A DNA stretch of 64,000 nucleotides from Thiobacillus sp. (GCA_024708885.1 JANJXT010000011.1:62001-126000), one strand, 5' to 3'. Positions 17,922 to 27,361 are shown, counted from the stretch's first letter. The notes: a model not told the origin generated them from the sequence alone. Made by a program: numbers and translations.

Positions 17922-18763
17922 GGGCGCGCTCCGCTCGCCACGGCCTTGAAACGCGCCAGCAGCTCGTCACACAGATCGACGACCGCCGGTGCGATATCCC
18001 GCGGTGTGCGGCGTTTCACCGAGCGTGCGTGAATCCTGCCGGCAATGGCCGGACTGAAACCGCGCAGACCGAGAAACGCGTAGACGGCAGCCACTTCGCG
18101 CTCGGGCTGCTGCACCAGATCTTCGTAGAACAGCAGACGTACGCGCGGATCGGCGGCGAGCTGCTGCTCGAAATACAGCACATTGCGGTAGAACCACATG
18201 ATCGCCGCGCCCTCGGCCTCGCTGGCATCGGGTCGATACAGCGCCGCCAACAGCTCGCGCGTAGCCGCCTGCATGCCGCGGCCCCGCCAGTCGCAGGCAT
18301 CCCCCTGCGCCAGGCGCTTCCATTGCGCGACGAAATTTCCGAACGACCGGACGGCGGAATGGGCACTGTCGCGCCAATCGCGCACCAGCCACAATGTCCT
18401 CGCCGGCGCGAAACCATCCATCATGACGCGAATGCGGTCGAGCTCGCACAGGGCCTTGATCACGAACACGGGTGCGGGACTTGCGTGCACCAGCCCGCGA
18501 ATCACGGTTTCATCGCGCATCTCGTAATTATCGAAGGCGCGCGGATCCGTCTCATGAAACACCTGTGTGTCCGCGCTTGCATCGAGCACGTCCATCAACA
18601 GGTTGGTGCCGGAGCGCTGCACGCCGGCGACGAACACGTGCAGCGCAACCGGCCGTGGACGCAGACGCTGCCGCAGCGCCTTGCCATGGCGCCAGGCCGT
18701 GCGTCGCAGTCGCGTCAGCAGGCTGCGTGCATCGTGTCCGGTTGCCGGCGCGCGTGCGGTCAT
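17918..18763 (-). CDS. Sulfotransferase, PAPS-dependent type
   Basis: This 281-residue protein shows the PAPS 5'-phosphosulfate loop GVQRSGTN at residues 47-54 after an HVFVAG strand. A 3'-phosphate strand LWLVRDWRDSAHSAVRSF follows, and LLFYEDLVQQPEREV near the C-terminus is the conserved acidic patch. It is the third sulfotransferase of the island. ATG 18763 was chosen because it overlaps the upstream GT4 stop as ATGA; longer readings lack family similarity. It probably sulfates a sugar of the exported polysaccharide or a lipid-linked intermediate. Confidence 0.85.
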   Translation of the reverse strand: MTARAPATGHDARSLLTRLRRTAWRHGKALRQRLRPRPVALHVFVAGVQRSGTNLLMDVLDASADTQVFHETDPRAFDNYEMRDETVIRGLVHASPAPVFVIKALCELDRIRVMMDGFAPARTLWLVRDWRDSAHSAVRSFGNFVAQWKRLAQGDACDWRGRGMQAATRELLAALYRPDASEAEGAAIMWFYRNVLYFEQQLAADPRVRLLFYEDLVQQPEREVAAVYAFLGLRGFSPAIAGRIHARSVKRRTPRDIAPAVVDLCDELLARFKAVASGARP

Positions 18764-20016
18764 TGCGCCGCCACCGCATTCACGCTGCCCGTACCGGCTG
18801 TCTTCCGCAGCAGCGGCGCGTAGGCGCGCAACAGTTGTGCGATGCGCGCATCCCACTGGTTGGCGCGTGCGTAGTCGAGAATCACCGCTGGGTCCCACGG
18901 TGTGTCGAGCGCGGTATCGAGCGCCTGCTGCAGGGCCGCGGCGTCGCCGAACGGCACGATGCTGCCCAGGTCAGCGCGACACACCACCTCGGCGTTGCCG
19001 CCGACATCGGTGGCCACCACGGGCAGCCCGCACGCCATTGCTTCGAGAAAAACGTTCGCCCAGCCTTCGTTGCGCGTGGCCAGCACGAAGACGTCGGCCG
19101 CCGACAAGGGGGTCTTCAACTCGTCCGGCGACAGCGCCCCGAGAAAGTGCACGCGCCCGGCAAGGCCGAGACGCGCAACCTGGTCTTCGAGCTCGCTGCG
19201 ATTGTCGCCCTCCGGACTCGCGCCGCCGACGATGAGGTAGTGCAGCCGCGGATGACGCTCGATGAGCGCGGGCAGACAGTCGATGACGCGGTGCATGCCC
19301 TTGCGTTCGACCAATGCGCCGACCGAGACGAGCACCTGCGCATCCAGCGGCACCCCGACCGCATGGCGCGCGGCGGTGCGGTCGACCGGATGGAAGCGCG
19401 CGAGGTCGACGCCGTTGCCGACGACCTCGGTGCGCGCCGCGTCGGCCCCCAGTTCCAGCGCGAGCCGACGCAGCGAGTCGGAAACCGTGAAGATGCGTGC
19501 AGCAGCCCGGAGCGTGCGCGCAAGACGCGGGCGCAGCGCGGGGTTGCGGCTGTGCGGCACTTCGGTGCCGCGCAGCGTCACCGTGACCGGCAGGCCGAGC
19601 CATCTGCCCAGGCGCACCGCGGCTTCGCCGTCGGGATACGCGAAATGGGCGTCGATCAGGCGCGCGCCCTCGGTCTTGAGGCGGCGCAGCAGCGCGTGGC
19701 TGGCCCATGCCATCGACCAGCCGTCGAAACGGCGCAGCAGCCCCGGCACCGCAAGATAGCGCGGATGGTAGACGCGGATGCCGTGCTGCATTTCCATGGC
19801 CGGCGCCTGCGGCCGGTAGCCGGAACGCCAGCGGCGGATCAAACCCTGCCCAGGAAACCAGGGCTGCGGCGAAACGACGACAAGCGCGTGATGACGTGCG
19901 ACGCGGAACATGCGCTCGCGAATGAACAGCCCCGCGCCCGGCCGCACCGTACTGGGAAAGAGCGCGCTGAACACGACAAGCTCGATGCCGCCGGCGGAGA
20001 TGTGCGAATCAGCCAA
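18760..20016 (-). CDS. Glycosyltransferase family 4 (GT-B)
   Basis: This 418-residue GT-B enzyme has an N-terminal loop PSTVRPGAGLFIRE, a central VGNGVDLARFHP, and a C-terminal VSVGALVERKGMHR with NEGWANVFLEAMACGLPV (EX7E). It should transfer a sugar from a nucleotide donor to the growing glycan. It overlaps the downstream sulfotransferase by 4 nt and the upstream Daro_2409-type transferase by 8 nt, so it is embedded in the leftward XrtA operon. Donor and linkage are unknown. Confidence 0.9.
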   Translation of the reverse strand: MADSHISAGGIELVVFSALFPSTVRPGAGLFIRERMFRVARHHALVVVSPQPWFPGQGLIRRWRSGYRPQAPAMEMQHGIRVYHPRYLAVPGLLRRFDGWSMAWASHALLRRLKTEGARLIDAHFAYPDGEAAVRLGRWLGLPVTVTLRGTEVPHSRNPALRPRLARTLRAAARIFTVSDSLRRLALELGADAARTEVVGNGVDLARFHPVDRTAARHAVGVPLDAQVLVSVGALVERKGMHRVIDCLPALIERHPRLHYLIVGGASPEGDNRSELEDQVARLGLAGRVHFLGALSPDELKTPLSAADVFVLATRNEGWANVFLEAMACGLPVVATDVGGNAEVVCRADLGSIVPFGDAAALQQALDTALDTPWDPAVILDYARANQWDARIAQLLRAYAPLLRKTAGTGSVNAVAAQ

Positions 20017-21235
20017 GCGCGTGTCCCATCGCAGGTTTGGTCAGTGCGCCATAGACGCCACGGTAGCGCGCGACGCTGGCCGCCCAGTTGCGCTCGGTCT
20101 CGACGAAGCGGCGCCCGTTCTGCTTCATGCTGTCCCAGCCCTGCTCGTACTTCAGCAGCGCGACCACCTTGCTGGCCAGGTCCCCGGCGTCGCCGGCACG
20201 GAACAGGACGCCGGTCTTGCCGTCCTGGATCAGTTCCTTGTGGCCACCAACGTCGGATGCGGCCATCAGCCGGCCCTGCGCCATCGCTTCCAGCGGCTTC
20301 AAGGGCGTGACCAGTTCAGTCAGCCGCATCGGGTGGCGCGGGTACACCAGCACGTCGACGAGGTCGTAGTAGCGGTTGACTTCCGCATGCGGCACGCGCC
20401 CGGTGAAGATCACGCGGTCCTTGAGATCCAGCGCCATGACCTGCCGCTTCAATGCGGCCTCCTGCGGCCCGCCGCCCACCAGCAACAGCTTGACGTCAGG
20501 GATCTGCCTGAGGATCGCGGGCAGCGCCGCAACCAGCAGGTCCAGTCCCTCGTAGGCGTAGAAGGAGCCGATGAAGCCGAGCACGCGGCTGGTACCCAGA
20601 CCAAGCCCCAGTTTCAGCTCGGGGTCCGGCCTGCCGCCCATTTCGAATTTGTCGATGTCGACCGCGTTCGGAATCACCGTGATCTTGCCCGGCGGGATGC
20701 CGCGTTCCACCAGATCACGGCGCAGCCCTTCGCAGATCACCGTGACGGCGTCGGCATGCTTGACCGCCCAGGTTTCCAGCGCGCGGGTGAGGCGGTAGCG
20801 CAGGCTGCCCTCGCGCGTGCTGCCATGGTCGACCGCGGCATCCTCCCAGAACGCGCGAATTTCGTAGACCACCGGAATACCAAGCTTGCGCCCGACGCGA
20901 ATCGCCGGCACCGCGTCGAGCACCGGCGAGTGCGCGTGCAGGACGTCGGGCTGCAGTTCGCGCGCGAGGCCGAGCAGGCGTTGTTCGATCGCACCCATGA
21001 CGGCGAAGGGTTCAGTGCCGGGCAGACGCGCGAGCAGCCCCGCCGGCTTTGGCGTGCGATAAAAATGCAGGCCGTCGGCGGCTTCCTCGCCGACCTCGCA
21101 GTTCAACTGCCTGGGGCCGGACAGGTGAAAGGTCTCCCAGCCGAGCTTCTGCTGGTTGCGCAGGATGGCCGCGCTGCGGAAGGTGTAGCCGGAGTGCAGC
21201 GGCAGGGTGTGGTCGAAGACGTGCAGGATTTTCAT
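20009..21235 (-). CDS. Exosortase A-associated glycosyltransferase, Daro_2409 type (TIGR04063)
   Basis: This 408-residue GT4-type protein begins MKILHVFDHTLPLHSGYTFR, the signature start of the PEP-CTERM/exosortase-A-associated Daro_2409 family. It continues with RNQQKLGWETFHLS, LGFIGSFYAYEGLDLL and PLKPLEAMAQGRLM. Family members are found almost only in XrtA exopolysaccharide loci, which fits its place here. It follows an intergenic repeat that separates it from the amidotransferase gene. It probably extends the lipid-linked repeat unit; the donor is unknown. Confidence 0.9.
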   Translation of the reverse strand: MKILHVFDHTLPLHSGYTFRSAAILRNQQKLGWETFHLSGPRQLNCEVGEEAADGLHFYRTPKPAGLLARLPGTEPFAVMGAIEQRLLGLARELQPDVLHAHSPVLDAVPAIRVGRKLGIPVVYEIRAFWEDAAVDHGSTREGSLRYRLTRALETWAVKHADAVTVICEGLRRDLVERGIPPGKITVIPNAVDIDKFEMGGRPDPELKLGLGLGTSRVLGFIGSFYAYEGLDLLVAALPAILRQIPDVKLLLVGGGPQEAALKRQVMALDLKDRVIFTGRVPHAEVNRYYDLVDVLVYPRHPMRLTELVTPLKPLEAMAQGRLMAASDVGGHKELIQDGKTGVLFRAGDAGDLASKVVALLKYEQGWDSMKQNGRRFVETERNWAASVARYRGVYGALTKPAMGHALG

Positions 21236-21246
21236 CGGAATGCATT

Positions 21247-21386
21247 AACCGCAGAGACACAGAGGCACAGAGATTTTCTTGAATCGGGGCCGCCTGTTCA
21301 AAATGCCGCCATGGCGCACATCAAGCATGCCGTCATGAGCCAAACTGCTTTTCTCGGTGCCTCCGTGCCTCTGTGGTGCAACGGTT
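21247..21386. repeat. Imperfect long inverted repeat, ACAGAGGCACAGAG type
   Basis: The gap between two XrtA genes holds a left arm at about 21247-21273 (CAGAGACACAGAGGCACAGAG) and a complementary, diverged right arm at about 21355-21384 (GTGCCTCCGTGCCTCTGTGG), with about 80 nt between. The same arms occur between gatA and gatB at 53066-53168. No ORF of note lies within. It looks like a dispersed palindromic intergenic element. Confidence 0.65.
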
Positions 21387-21390
21387 TTCA

Positions 21391-23310
21391 TCATGCCGCC
21401 CGCCTTTCCGCCTCGTCCATCCCCAGCACCTGCTCCAGAAACGCATCGAACATCAGCACCGTCCACAGGATCACCGAATAATCGCGGCGGCCCGACTGGT
21501 GCGCCTCGACCACGTCGCGCAGGAAAATCTGGTTGAACATGCCGGTGGCTGCCAGCCGCTCGCCCAGCACGACGCTGCGAATGACGCCGGCAAGCGGGCC
21601 GCGGAACCACGCGGCAAGCGGCACCGAGAAGCCCATTTTTCTGCGGTACAGCACGTCGTGCGGCAGGTAGGGTTCCATCGCCTTCTTCAGCAGGTATTTT
21701 CCCTCGGTGCCGCGCAGCTTCAAGTCGACCGGCAGGCCGGAGACCCAGCCCATCAGCTCGTGATCGAGCAGCGGCTCGCGCACTTCGAGCGCGTGCGCCA
21801 TGCTGGCGCGGTCGACCTTGGTGAGGATATCGCCGACCAGATAGGTCTTCATGTCGAGGTACTGCACCAGCGACAGCGGGTCGTCGGTCGGTGCCACCGT
21901 GGCGTGGCGGCGCAGCACCTCGACCGCCTGGTAGCCCTGCAGCTCGCGCCGGAAGGCGGGCGAAAAGAGCTGCCGGCGCTGCGCGTCGGACAGCAGCGAG
22001 ACGCCATGGAAATAACCTTCGACGGTGTCGCGCGCCAGCGCCTCGAAGGTGGTCTTGGCGCGGAAGACTTTCGGCGCCCAGTCGGCCTTGGGATAAAGCC
22101 TGCCCAGCGTGCCGAACAGCGGGCGGCGCAGCGCGAGCGGCATCACCGCACGCATGCGCTCCTCGTAGCGGAACCAACGGTAGCGGCGGTAGCCGGCGAA
22201 ATGCTCGTCGCCGCCGTCTCCCGACAGCGCGACTTTCACGTGTTTTCGCGCCAGTTCGCACACGCGGTAGGTCGGCAGCGCCGACGAGTCCGCATACGGC
22301 TCGTCGTACACCTGGGCGAGCCGGCCGACCAGGCTGAAGTCGTCGGCGGCGACGGTCTCGACGTGATGCGCGGTGCGGTAGCGCTCGGCGACCTGTTGCG
22401 CGAATTCGATCTCGTTGTAGGCCGGGTCGTCGAAGCCGATCGAGCAGGTGTTGACCGGGGTGGCCGACTGTGTCGCCATCATCGCCACCACGGCGCTGGA
22501 ATCGACGCCGCCGGACAGGAAGGCGCCGAGCGGCACGTCGGCGATCATGCGCAGGCGTATCGATTCCCTGAGGCGCGCGACGAGTTCCTCGCAGGCCTCG
22601 GCCTCGTCCTTCACCGCCACCGGGATGAACGGCATGTCCCAGTATTGTTTCGGCAGCGCGCGCGCCTGACCGCGCTTCAGGGTGAGGGTGAAGCCAGGCG
22701 GCAGCTTGTACACGCGTCTGAAAATGGTGCGCGGTTCCGGCACGTAGCCATAGCCGAAATACTCCTCCACCGCGAGCGGGTCGATGTCGCGCGGAAGATC
22801 CGGATGCGCCATCAGCGATTTCAGTTCGGAGCCGAACACGAAATGACCGTCGTCGAGAAAGGCGTAATACAGGGGCTTGACGCCAAAACGGTCGCGCACG
22901 ACGAACAGGGTTTCGGCGTTGCGGTCCCACAGCGCGAACGCGAACATGCCGCGAAAACGCGCGACGCAGGCCTCACCCCAGGCTTCCCATGCATGCACGA
23001 TGACCTCGGTGTCGGAATGCGTGCGGAACACGTGGCCGAGCGCCTCCAGCTCCGGCACCAGTTCCTGGAAGTTGTAGATCTCGCCGTTGAACACCACCAC
23101 CACCGAGCCATCCTCGTTGAACAGCGGTTGCTGGCCGGTGGACAGGTCGATGATCGACAGGCGGCGATGACCGAGCCCGACACCCGCTTCCCGGTGCAGC
23201 CCGCCCTCGTCGGGGCCGCGATGGAACTGGGTCTCGTTCATGCGATCGAGCAGCGCACGCGGAATGTCCCTGCGCTCGCGTGTATCGAAGATGCCGGTGA
23301 TGCCGCACAT
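21391..23310 (-). CDS. XrtA system amidotransferase 1 (asparagine synthase family, TIGR03108)
   Basis: This 639-residue class II glutamine amidotransferase starts MCGITGIFDT, so it keeps the nucleophile Cys2. It has FHRGPDEGG and FNGEIYNF for glutamine binding, then the synthetase PP-loop FLSGGVDSS and ALSGDGGDEHFAGY. The length and context match the exosortase-A amidotransferase family rather than housekeeping AsnB. It probably amidates a sugar carboxylate during glycan assembly. ATG 23310 was chosen because maturation needs Cys at position 2; longer readings run into the next gene. The plus-strand relative at 11267 has lost this cysteine. Confidence 0.9.
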   Translation of the reverse strand: MCGITGIFDTRERRDIPRALLDRMNETQFHRGPDEGGLHREAGVGLGHRRLSIIDLSTGQQPLFNEDGSVVVVFNGEIYNFQELVPELEALGHVFRTHSDTEVIVHAWEAWGEACVARFRGMFAFALWDRNAETLFVVRDRFGVKPLYYAFLDDGHFVFGSELKSLMAHPDLPRDIDPLAVEEYFGYGYVPEPRTIFRRVYKLPPGFTLTLKRGQARALPKQYWDMPFIPVAVKDEAEACEELVARLRESIRLRMIADVPLGAFLSGGVDSSAVVAMMATQSATPVNTCSIGFDDPAYNEIEFAQQVAERYRTAHHVETVAADDFSLVGRLAQVYDEPYADSSALPTYRVCELARKHVKVALSGDGGDEHFAGYRRYRWFRYEERMRAVMPLALRRPLFGTLGRLYPKADWAPKVFRAKTTFEALARDTVEGYFHGVSLLSDAQRRQLFSPAFRRELQGYQAVEVLRRHATVAPTDDPLSLVQYLDMKTYLVGDILTKVDRASMAHALEVREPLLDHELMGWVSGLPVDLKLRGTEGKYLLKKAMEPYLPHDVLYRRKMGFSVPLAAWFRGPLAGVIRSVVLGERLAATGMFNQIFLRDVVEAHQSGRRDYSVILWTVLMFDAFLEQVLGMDEAERRAA

Positions 23311-23360
23311 GTTTTTGCTTGTCCTGTCCCTGTCGAGTTCTCGCGCCGTTCGGCGGGCTT

Positions 23361-24485
23361 TCAGCGCCTGCGTGCGAGTGTCGTGTCGTACACCGTGGCG
23401 TAGGCGTCCGCCATGACCGGAATGCTGTAGCGCTGTTCCGCCTGTCGCCGCGCGGTGGCGCCATGCTCGGCGATGCGCGCCGGCGCGTCCAGATAGAAAA
23501 GCAACGCCTGTACCAGCGCCGCCATATCGCCGGACGGCACCAGGCGTCCGGTGACGCCGTCGTCCACCAATTCGACGTTGCCGCCGACCGCCGTGGCGAC
23601 CACCGGCAGACCGCTGGCGAAGGCTTCCAGAATGGTATTGGAAATGCCCTCGTTCCTGGACGGCAGCACGAACACGTCGATGGCCTGCATGATATCCGCG
23701 ATGTCGTCGCGCGCGCCGGGCAGCCAGGCCAGATGCGCCAGCCCCGCGCCCTGCAGCATGCCGAGACAGGTCTGGCGCGCGGGGCCCTCGCCGACGATGA
23801 CCAGCCGCGCACGCTCGGACCGGTCGGGCTGCTGCCGTATCAACTGGATGAACGCGCGCACCAGTGCGGGATAGTCCTTCACCTCGACCATGCGGCCCAC
23901 CGAGCCGAACACGATGCTGTCGGGATGGGCAAACTCGGGGCGCGCCCCGATCCGCGGGTGGAATTTCACGCTGTCGACGCCGTTGTAGATCTGGTGAATT
24001 TTTCCTGGCGGCACGCCGATCGCTTCGCGCAGCCAGTTTTCGAGATCGCGGCTCACCGCGATGTAGTTCGACACCAGCGGGCGCGCGGCGCGGCGCAGCA
24101 GGTTGTATTTCCAGTTGCGGCCGTGAAGATCGAACACATCGCGCCCATGTTCGCCATGTACCGTGGCCCGAATCCCCGCGGCGGCAGCGACGAACTGCGC
24201 CTCGAGTGCCGCCAGATTGCGTGTGTGCAGCAGATCGGGCTGCAGCTGGCGCAGCAGCCGCCACAGGCGCACCGTCCAGCCAAGGCCTTTGCCGGGCGCG
24301 CGGTGGAGCGCATGGAAATCGACGCGCTGCGCCGTGATGCGATGGCGAAACCCGCTGTAATCGGTGAGTGCGATCACCGTGTGGCGATAGCGCTGCGGCG
24401 ACAGGGTGTTGAACAGGTTGACCATGCCGTTTTCCATGCCGCCGGTGTCGAAGCCATGCACGACATGAACGATATGCGCCGTCAC
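23361..24485 (-). CDS. PEP-CTERM/XrtA-associated sugar transferase (TIGR03088)
   Basis: This 374-residue GT4-type protein has HIVHVVHGFDTGGMENGMVN at its start, characteristic of the PEP-CTERM/EpsH1-associated sugar transferase family. YNGVDSVKFHP, GSVGRMVEVKDYPALV and RNEGISNTILEAFASGLPV (EX7E) follow. The start is GTG at 24485, which overlaps the exosortase stop as GTGA. ATG starts further upstream would lie inside xrtA. It should add a sugar at the cytoplasmic membrane face during repeat-unit assembly. Confidence 0.9.
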   Translation of the reverse strand: MTAHIVHVVHGFDTGGMENGMVNLFNTLSPQRYRHTVIALTDYSGFRHRITAQRVDFHALHRAPGKGLGWTVRLWRLLRQLQPDLLHTRNLAALEAQFVAAAAGIRATVHGEHGRDVFDLHGRNWKYNLLRRAARPLVSNYIAVSRDLENWLREAIGVPPGKIHQIYNGVDSVKFHPRIGARPEFAHPDSIVFGSVGRMVEVKDYPALVRAFIQLIRQQPDRSERARLVIVGEGPARQTCLGMLQGAGLAHLAWLPGARDDIADIMQAIDVFVLPSRNEGISNTILEAFASGLPVVATAVGGNVELVDDGVTGRLVPSGDMAALVQALLFYLDAPARIAEHGATARRQAEQRYSIPVMADAYATVYDTTLARRR

Positions 24486-26023
24486 GGCCCGTCGACCCGA
24501 TCGAGCGCGGCCGCGATGGCCGGCTCCATATCGGCGGCGAAGCGCGCCAGTGTCGCCGCCGCGACTTCGACGCCGGTGTCGTCGTACGCTGTGGCAACCA
24601 GCACGGAGAGCCCGTCGTCGCGCTGCATGCGCACACGTTCGAAGGCAAGGACGAGCTTGGCGAGATGATCGTCGACCGTGACGCGTTCGCCGATGCGGTT
24701 CCACTGCCACACCAGCAGGCGCTGGCCGTCGCGCGACTTCAGCCTGGCCTGGCGAACCTGGCGCGGCGTGCCGGCGATGTCGACCGAAATGACCTGCTCA
24801 CCGACGTTCGACCAGACCTCGTCTTTCTGCCGGATCATGAAGTTCTGGGAATTGATGAGCTCGGCATCCTGCCGCTGGGTGACGTAGTAGTCGAGTTCAA
24901 GCATGGCATTGCGCCCAGCCTGGGCAAAACTCTGGCGCAGCTGACGGTCTGCGCCGACCCAGTGTGGCGTCCAGTTCGTAAATGGCGCGCGCGGCTGCCA
25001 GCCGCCCTGTGCTTCGATCTTCAGTTCCGGCATTGCCGGCAGTGGACGCGCAGCAAGCCAGGCCGCGTAGGCAGGCCACACGCCCACGATGCCGATCGCC
25101 GCCAGTACAAGCGGCCAGGCGGCACGACTGCTGGCGCTGCGCTCGTCGTCCTGCGGCACGGTTGCAAACTGGGGCTGGTCATCCTCGCGCCAGAAACTGC
25201 CGACCCAGAACAGCAGCACCATCACGAAACCGAAAAACACCCAGCCGTAGACGTAATGATCGACCCCGAGCGCCAACTTCATGTCGGAAAGATGGGCAAT
25301 CATCACGATCATGTAGGCCCGGCCACCGTTCGCAAAAATCGGCACGACGACGGCGGCGAGCGTGAACAGCAGCCGCCGCGTCCACGACCGATAGGTGAGG
25401 TAGGCATACAGCAGTCCGAGCGTGATCGATGCAATCAGGTAGCGCAGCCCGGAACAGCCTTCGACCACCGACCAGTCGCCGCTGGGAATGCTGAAGAACG
25501 TCCCCTCGCGATACACCGGGATGCCGGTGAATTGCAGGGCGAGCACGGTGAAATCCGCAGTAAAGTCCATCAGCGGCGGAATGAGGAATTCGCCCACCGG
25601 CACCGCCGTAAAAAGAAACATCAGCGGGAAGAACGCCGCCCACACGACGTTCCAGCCCAGCACGGTCCACACCATGCCGATCAACAGCGCGATGAACGCA
25701 TATTGCGCCACGACGTTGACGCTGCCGGCATCCGCCAGCAGCCAGGCCGCCCCCGCGCCGGCCAGCAGCAGCAGCCCCCGTGCGTCCGGATGCGGTGTCA
25801 GCTGCGCGAGCTCGCGACGCTGGCGCCAGATCAGCCACAGGCTGATGGGAAACACGAGGTAGCCATGCGCGAAGGTCTCCGAACGCGCCCAGACCTGCTC
25901 CATCGAGAGGAAGGTCGGCCAGAACAGGACGAATACGGCCAGCAGTCCGCCGACAGCCAGCAGGCCGGGCGGGCGCCAGCGGCTGGCAACGGCCTGCGGC
26001 AGGATTTCGGGCAAGGCGCTCAT
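24482..26023 (-). CDS. xrtA: Exosortase A with fused EpsI domain
   Basis: This 513-residue membrane protein is the exosortase of the locus. Residues 1 to about 285 form the multi-pass transpeptidase core with the catalytic triad Cys190 (VEGCSGLRYL), Arg235 (ANGGRAY) and His256 (VDHYVYGW). After a helix near 310, the rest is a periplasmic EpsI-type domain. Exosortases cut PEP-CTERM proteins and are thought to attach them to a membrane or glycan anchor. The gene overlaps both neighbours by 4 nt. No PEP-CTERM substrate is encoded in this window, so targets must lie elsewhere. Confidence 0.95.
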   Translation of the reverse strand: MSALPEILPQAVASRWRPPGLLAVGGLLAVFVLFWPTFLSMEQVWARSETFAHGYLVFPISLWLIWRQRRELAQLTPHPDARGLLLLAGAGAAWLLADAGSVNVVAQYAFIALLIGMVWTVLGWNVVWAAFFPLMFLFTAVPVGEFLIPPLMDFTADFTVLALQFTGIPVYREGTFFSIPSGDWSVVEGCSGLRYLIASITLGLLYAYLTYRSWTRRLLFTLAAVVVPIFANGGRAYMIVMIAHLSDMKLALGVDHYVYGWVFFGFVMVLLFWVGSFWREDDQPQFATVPQDDERSASSRAAWPLVLAAIGIVGVWPAYAAWLAARPLPAMPELKIEAQGGWQPRAPFTNWTPHWVGADRQLRQSFAQAGRNAMLELDYYVTQRQDAELINSQNFMIRQKDEVWSNVGEQVISVDIAGTPRQVRQARLKSRDGQRLLVWQWNRIGERVTVDDHLAKLVLAFERVRMQRDDGLSVLVATAYDDTGVEVAAATLARFAADMEPAIAAALDRVDGP

Positions 26024-27243
26024 GCGGGACAGGTCTCCAAAGTGGCGGGCGCGCGCGTGGCCGCATCAAGCAGCGGGTCGATCGCAGCGACGTTGTGGTC
26101 CCAGTCGTAGCGCGCCAGCACGCTGGCGCGTGCGTCGGGATTGCTGGTGCCGCTACGCAGGGCCACGGCCACGGCTGCGGCAAAACCTGTCTCGTCATCG
26201 GCACGCTGGAAATCACGCCCGTCGGCGGCACGAATGCCTTCCGCCGCCTGCGCGGTGACCACCACCGGGCGCGCCATCGCCATCGCTTCGAGCACCTTGT
26301 TCTGCACGCCACGCGCAATCCGCAGCGGCGCCACCACGCAGGCGGCGTGGGCAAGATAGGGCCGCACGTCGGGAACGCCGCCGGTGACGACGACCCCTGG
26401 CTGGCGTGCCAGCCCGCGCACCGCCTCGGGCGGGCGGCTGCCGACGATGGTGAACTGCGCCGCCGGAACGGCCGCGCGCACCGCCGGAAAGATCCGTTCT
26501 GCGAACCAGGTCACGGCGTCGATGTTCGGCCAGTAATCCATGGCGCCGGTGAACACCACGTTGAGCATGTCCGCCGCATAGGGGTTTGGATAGTCGCGCG
26601 CCGGCGAAAAATACGCCGCGTCGACGCCGTTTTCAAAGGCGCCGATGCGCGCGTGCGCTGTGGGGGCGCGCTGGCGCAGCAGTTCCGCCTCGTCGTGCGA
26701 CACCAGCAGGGTGGCGTCGAAATCGGCCGCGACGTGCGCCTCCCATGCAGCGAGCTTGCGTCCTTCGCGCGCATAGATCCATGACAGCGGCCAGCGCTGC
26801 GTCGCCGCATACTGCGTCCACTTGTCGGAATCAACGTCCACCATGTCGATCACCCGGCGCGCCAGCGCCCTCGGCATGAACTGCGCCATGGCCGAGGAAT
26901 ACGCCACGCCGCGCGTGACCTGGCCTTCGGCCGCTCGCGCCGCTGCCCAGCGCGACAGTTCCCGGCTGCGGTAGTACGGCAGCGTGAGCGCCTCCCCGGT
27001 CAGCAATCCCGTGAGACTCGCCAGCTTCGCGCGGCGCGGCACCAGCGGCAACAGCTTGACCTCGGCGCACCAGGTCTCCAGCGTCTGCGCATGCTGCCAG
27101 TCGTCCGGATCGTCGACGAAGGCGCCCAGATACACGCGGTAGCGCGTGGCAAGATGGCGCAGCAGGTGGAACGAGCGAATCTTGTCGCCCTTGTTGGGCG
27201 GATAGGGAATGCGGTGCGCGAGGAACAGCAGGCCTTCGCTCAT
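26020..27243 (-). CDS. XrtA-associated sugar transferase (TIGR03087)
   Basis: This 407-residue GT-B protein starts MSEGLLFLAHRIPYPPNKGD, followed by KIRSFHLLRHLA, the diagnostic opening of the TIGR03087 PEP-CTERM/EpsH1 sugar transferase family. DMVDVDSDKW and FTGAMDYWPNID are further hallmarks, and PLRIARGVQNKVLEAMAMA provides the C-terminal donor site. ATG 27243 is the start; upstream in-frame sequence is repeat-derived. It overlaps xrtA by 4 nt. It probably transfers a sugar early in repeat-unit synthesis. Confidence 0.92.
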   Translation of the reverse strand: MSEGLLFLAHRIPYPPNKGDKIRSFHLLRHLATRYRVYLGAFVDDPDDWQHAQTLETWCAEVKLLPLVPRRAKLASLTGLLTGEALTLPYYRSRELSRWAAARAAEGQVTRGVAYSSAMAQFMPRALARRVIDMVDVDSDKWTQYAATQRWPLSWIYAREGRKLAAWEAHVAADFDATLLVSHDEAELLRQRAPTAHARIGAFENGVDAAYFSPARDYPNPYAADMLNVVFTGAMDYWPNIDAVTWFAERIFPAVRAAVPAAQFTIVGSRPPEAVRGLARQPGVVVTGGVPDVRPYLAHAACVVAPLRIARGVQNKVLEAMAMARPVVVTAQAAEGIRAADGRDFQRADDETGFAAAVAVALRSGTSNPDARASVLARYDWDHNVAAIDPLLDAATRAPATLETCPA

Positions 27244-27270
27244 GCGGCTTGGGCTCGCGAAGCGAAGCGC

Positions 27271-27306
27271 TTGCCCCCTCCCCCGCACGCGCGGGAGGGT
27301 TGGGGA
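27271..27306. repeat. C/G-rich palindromic repeat
   Basis: Between the XrtA sugar transferase and the FemAB gene lies a hairpin-forming element with arms CCCTCCCCCGC and GCGGGAGGGTTGGGG. Its minus-strand reading resembles the element at 59946-59982, which has the same CCCCAACCCTCCC arm. It is probably a dispersed REP-like palindrome; any transcription effect is unknown. Confidence 0.6.
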
Positions 27307-27361
27307 AAGGAAGACGCGGAGACGGCCAATGCGAAGGCAAGCTGGAATTCCATGCCGCGGC

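Noticed and set aside
15237-18032. A 931-codon open frame on the plus strand opposite the glycan genes
   Set aside because: It is antisense to several recognisable proteins, is low in family signal and rich in Arg/His/Gln, as expected for a shadow frame in GC-rich DNA.
21247-21386. CRISPR-like direct repeats
   Set aside because: There are only two arms, in inverted orientation, with no spacer series and no cas genes.
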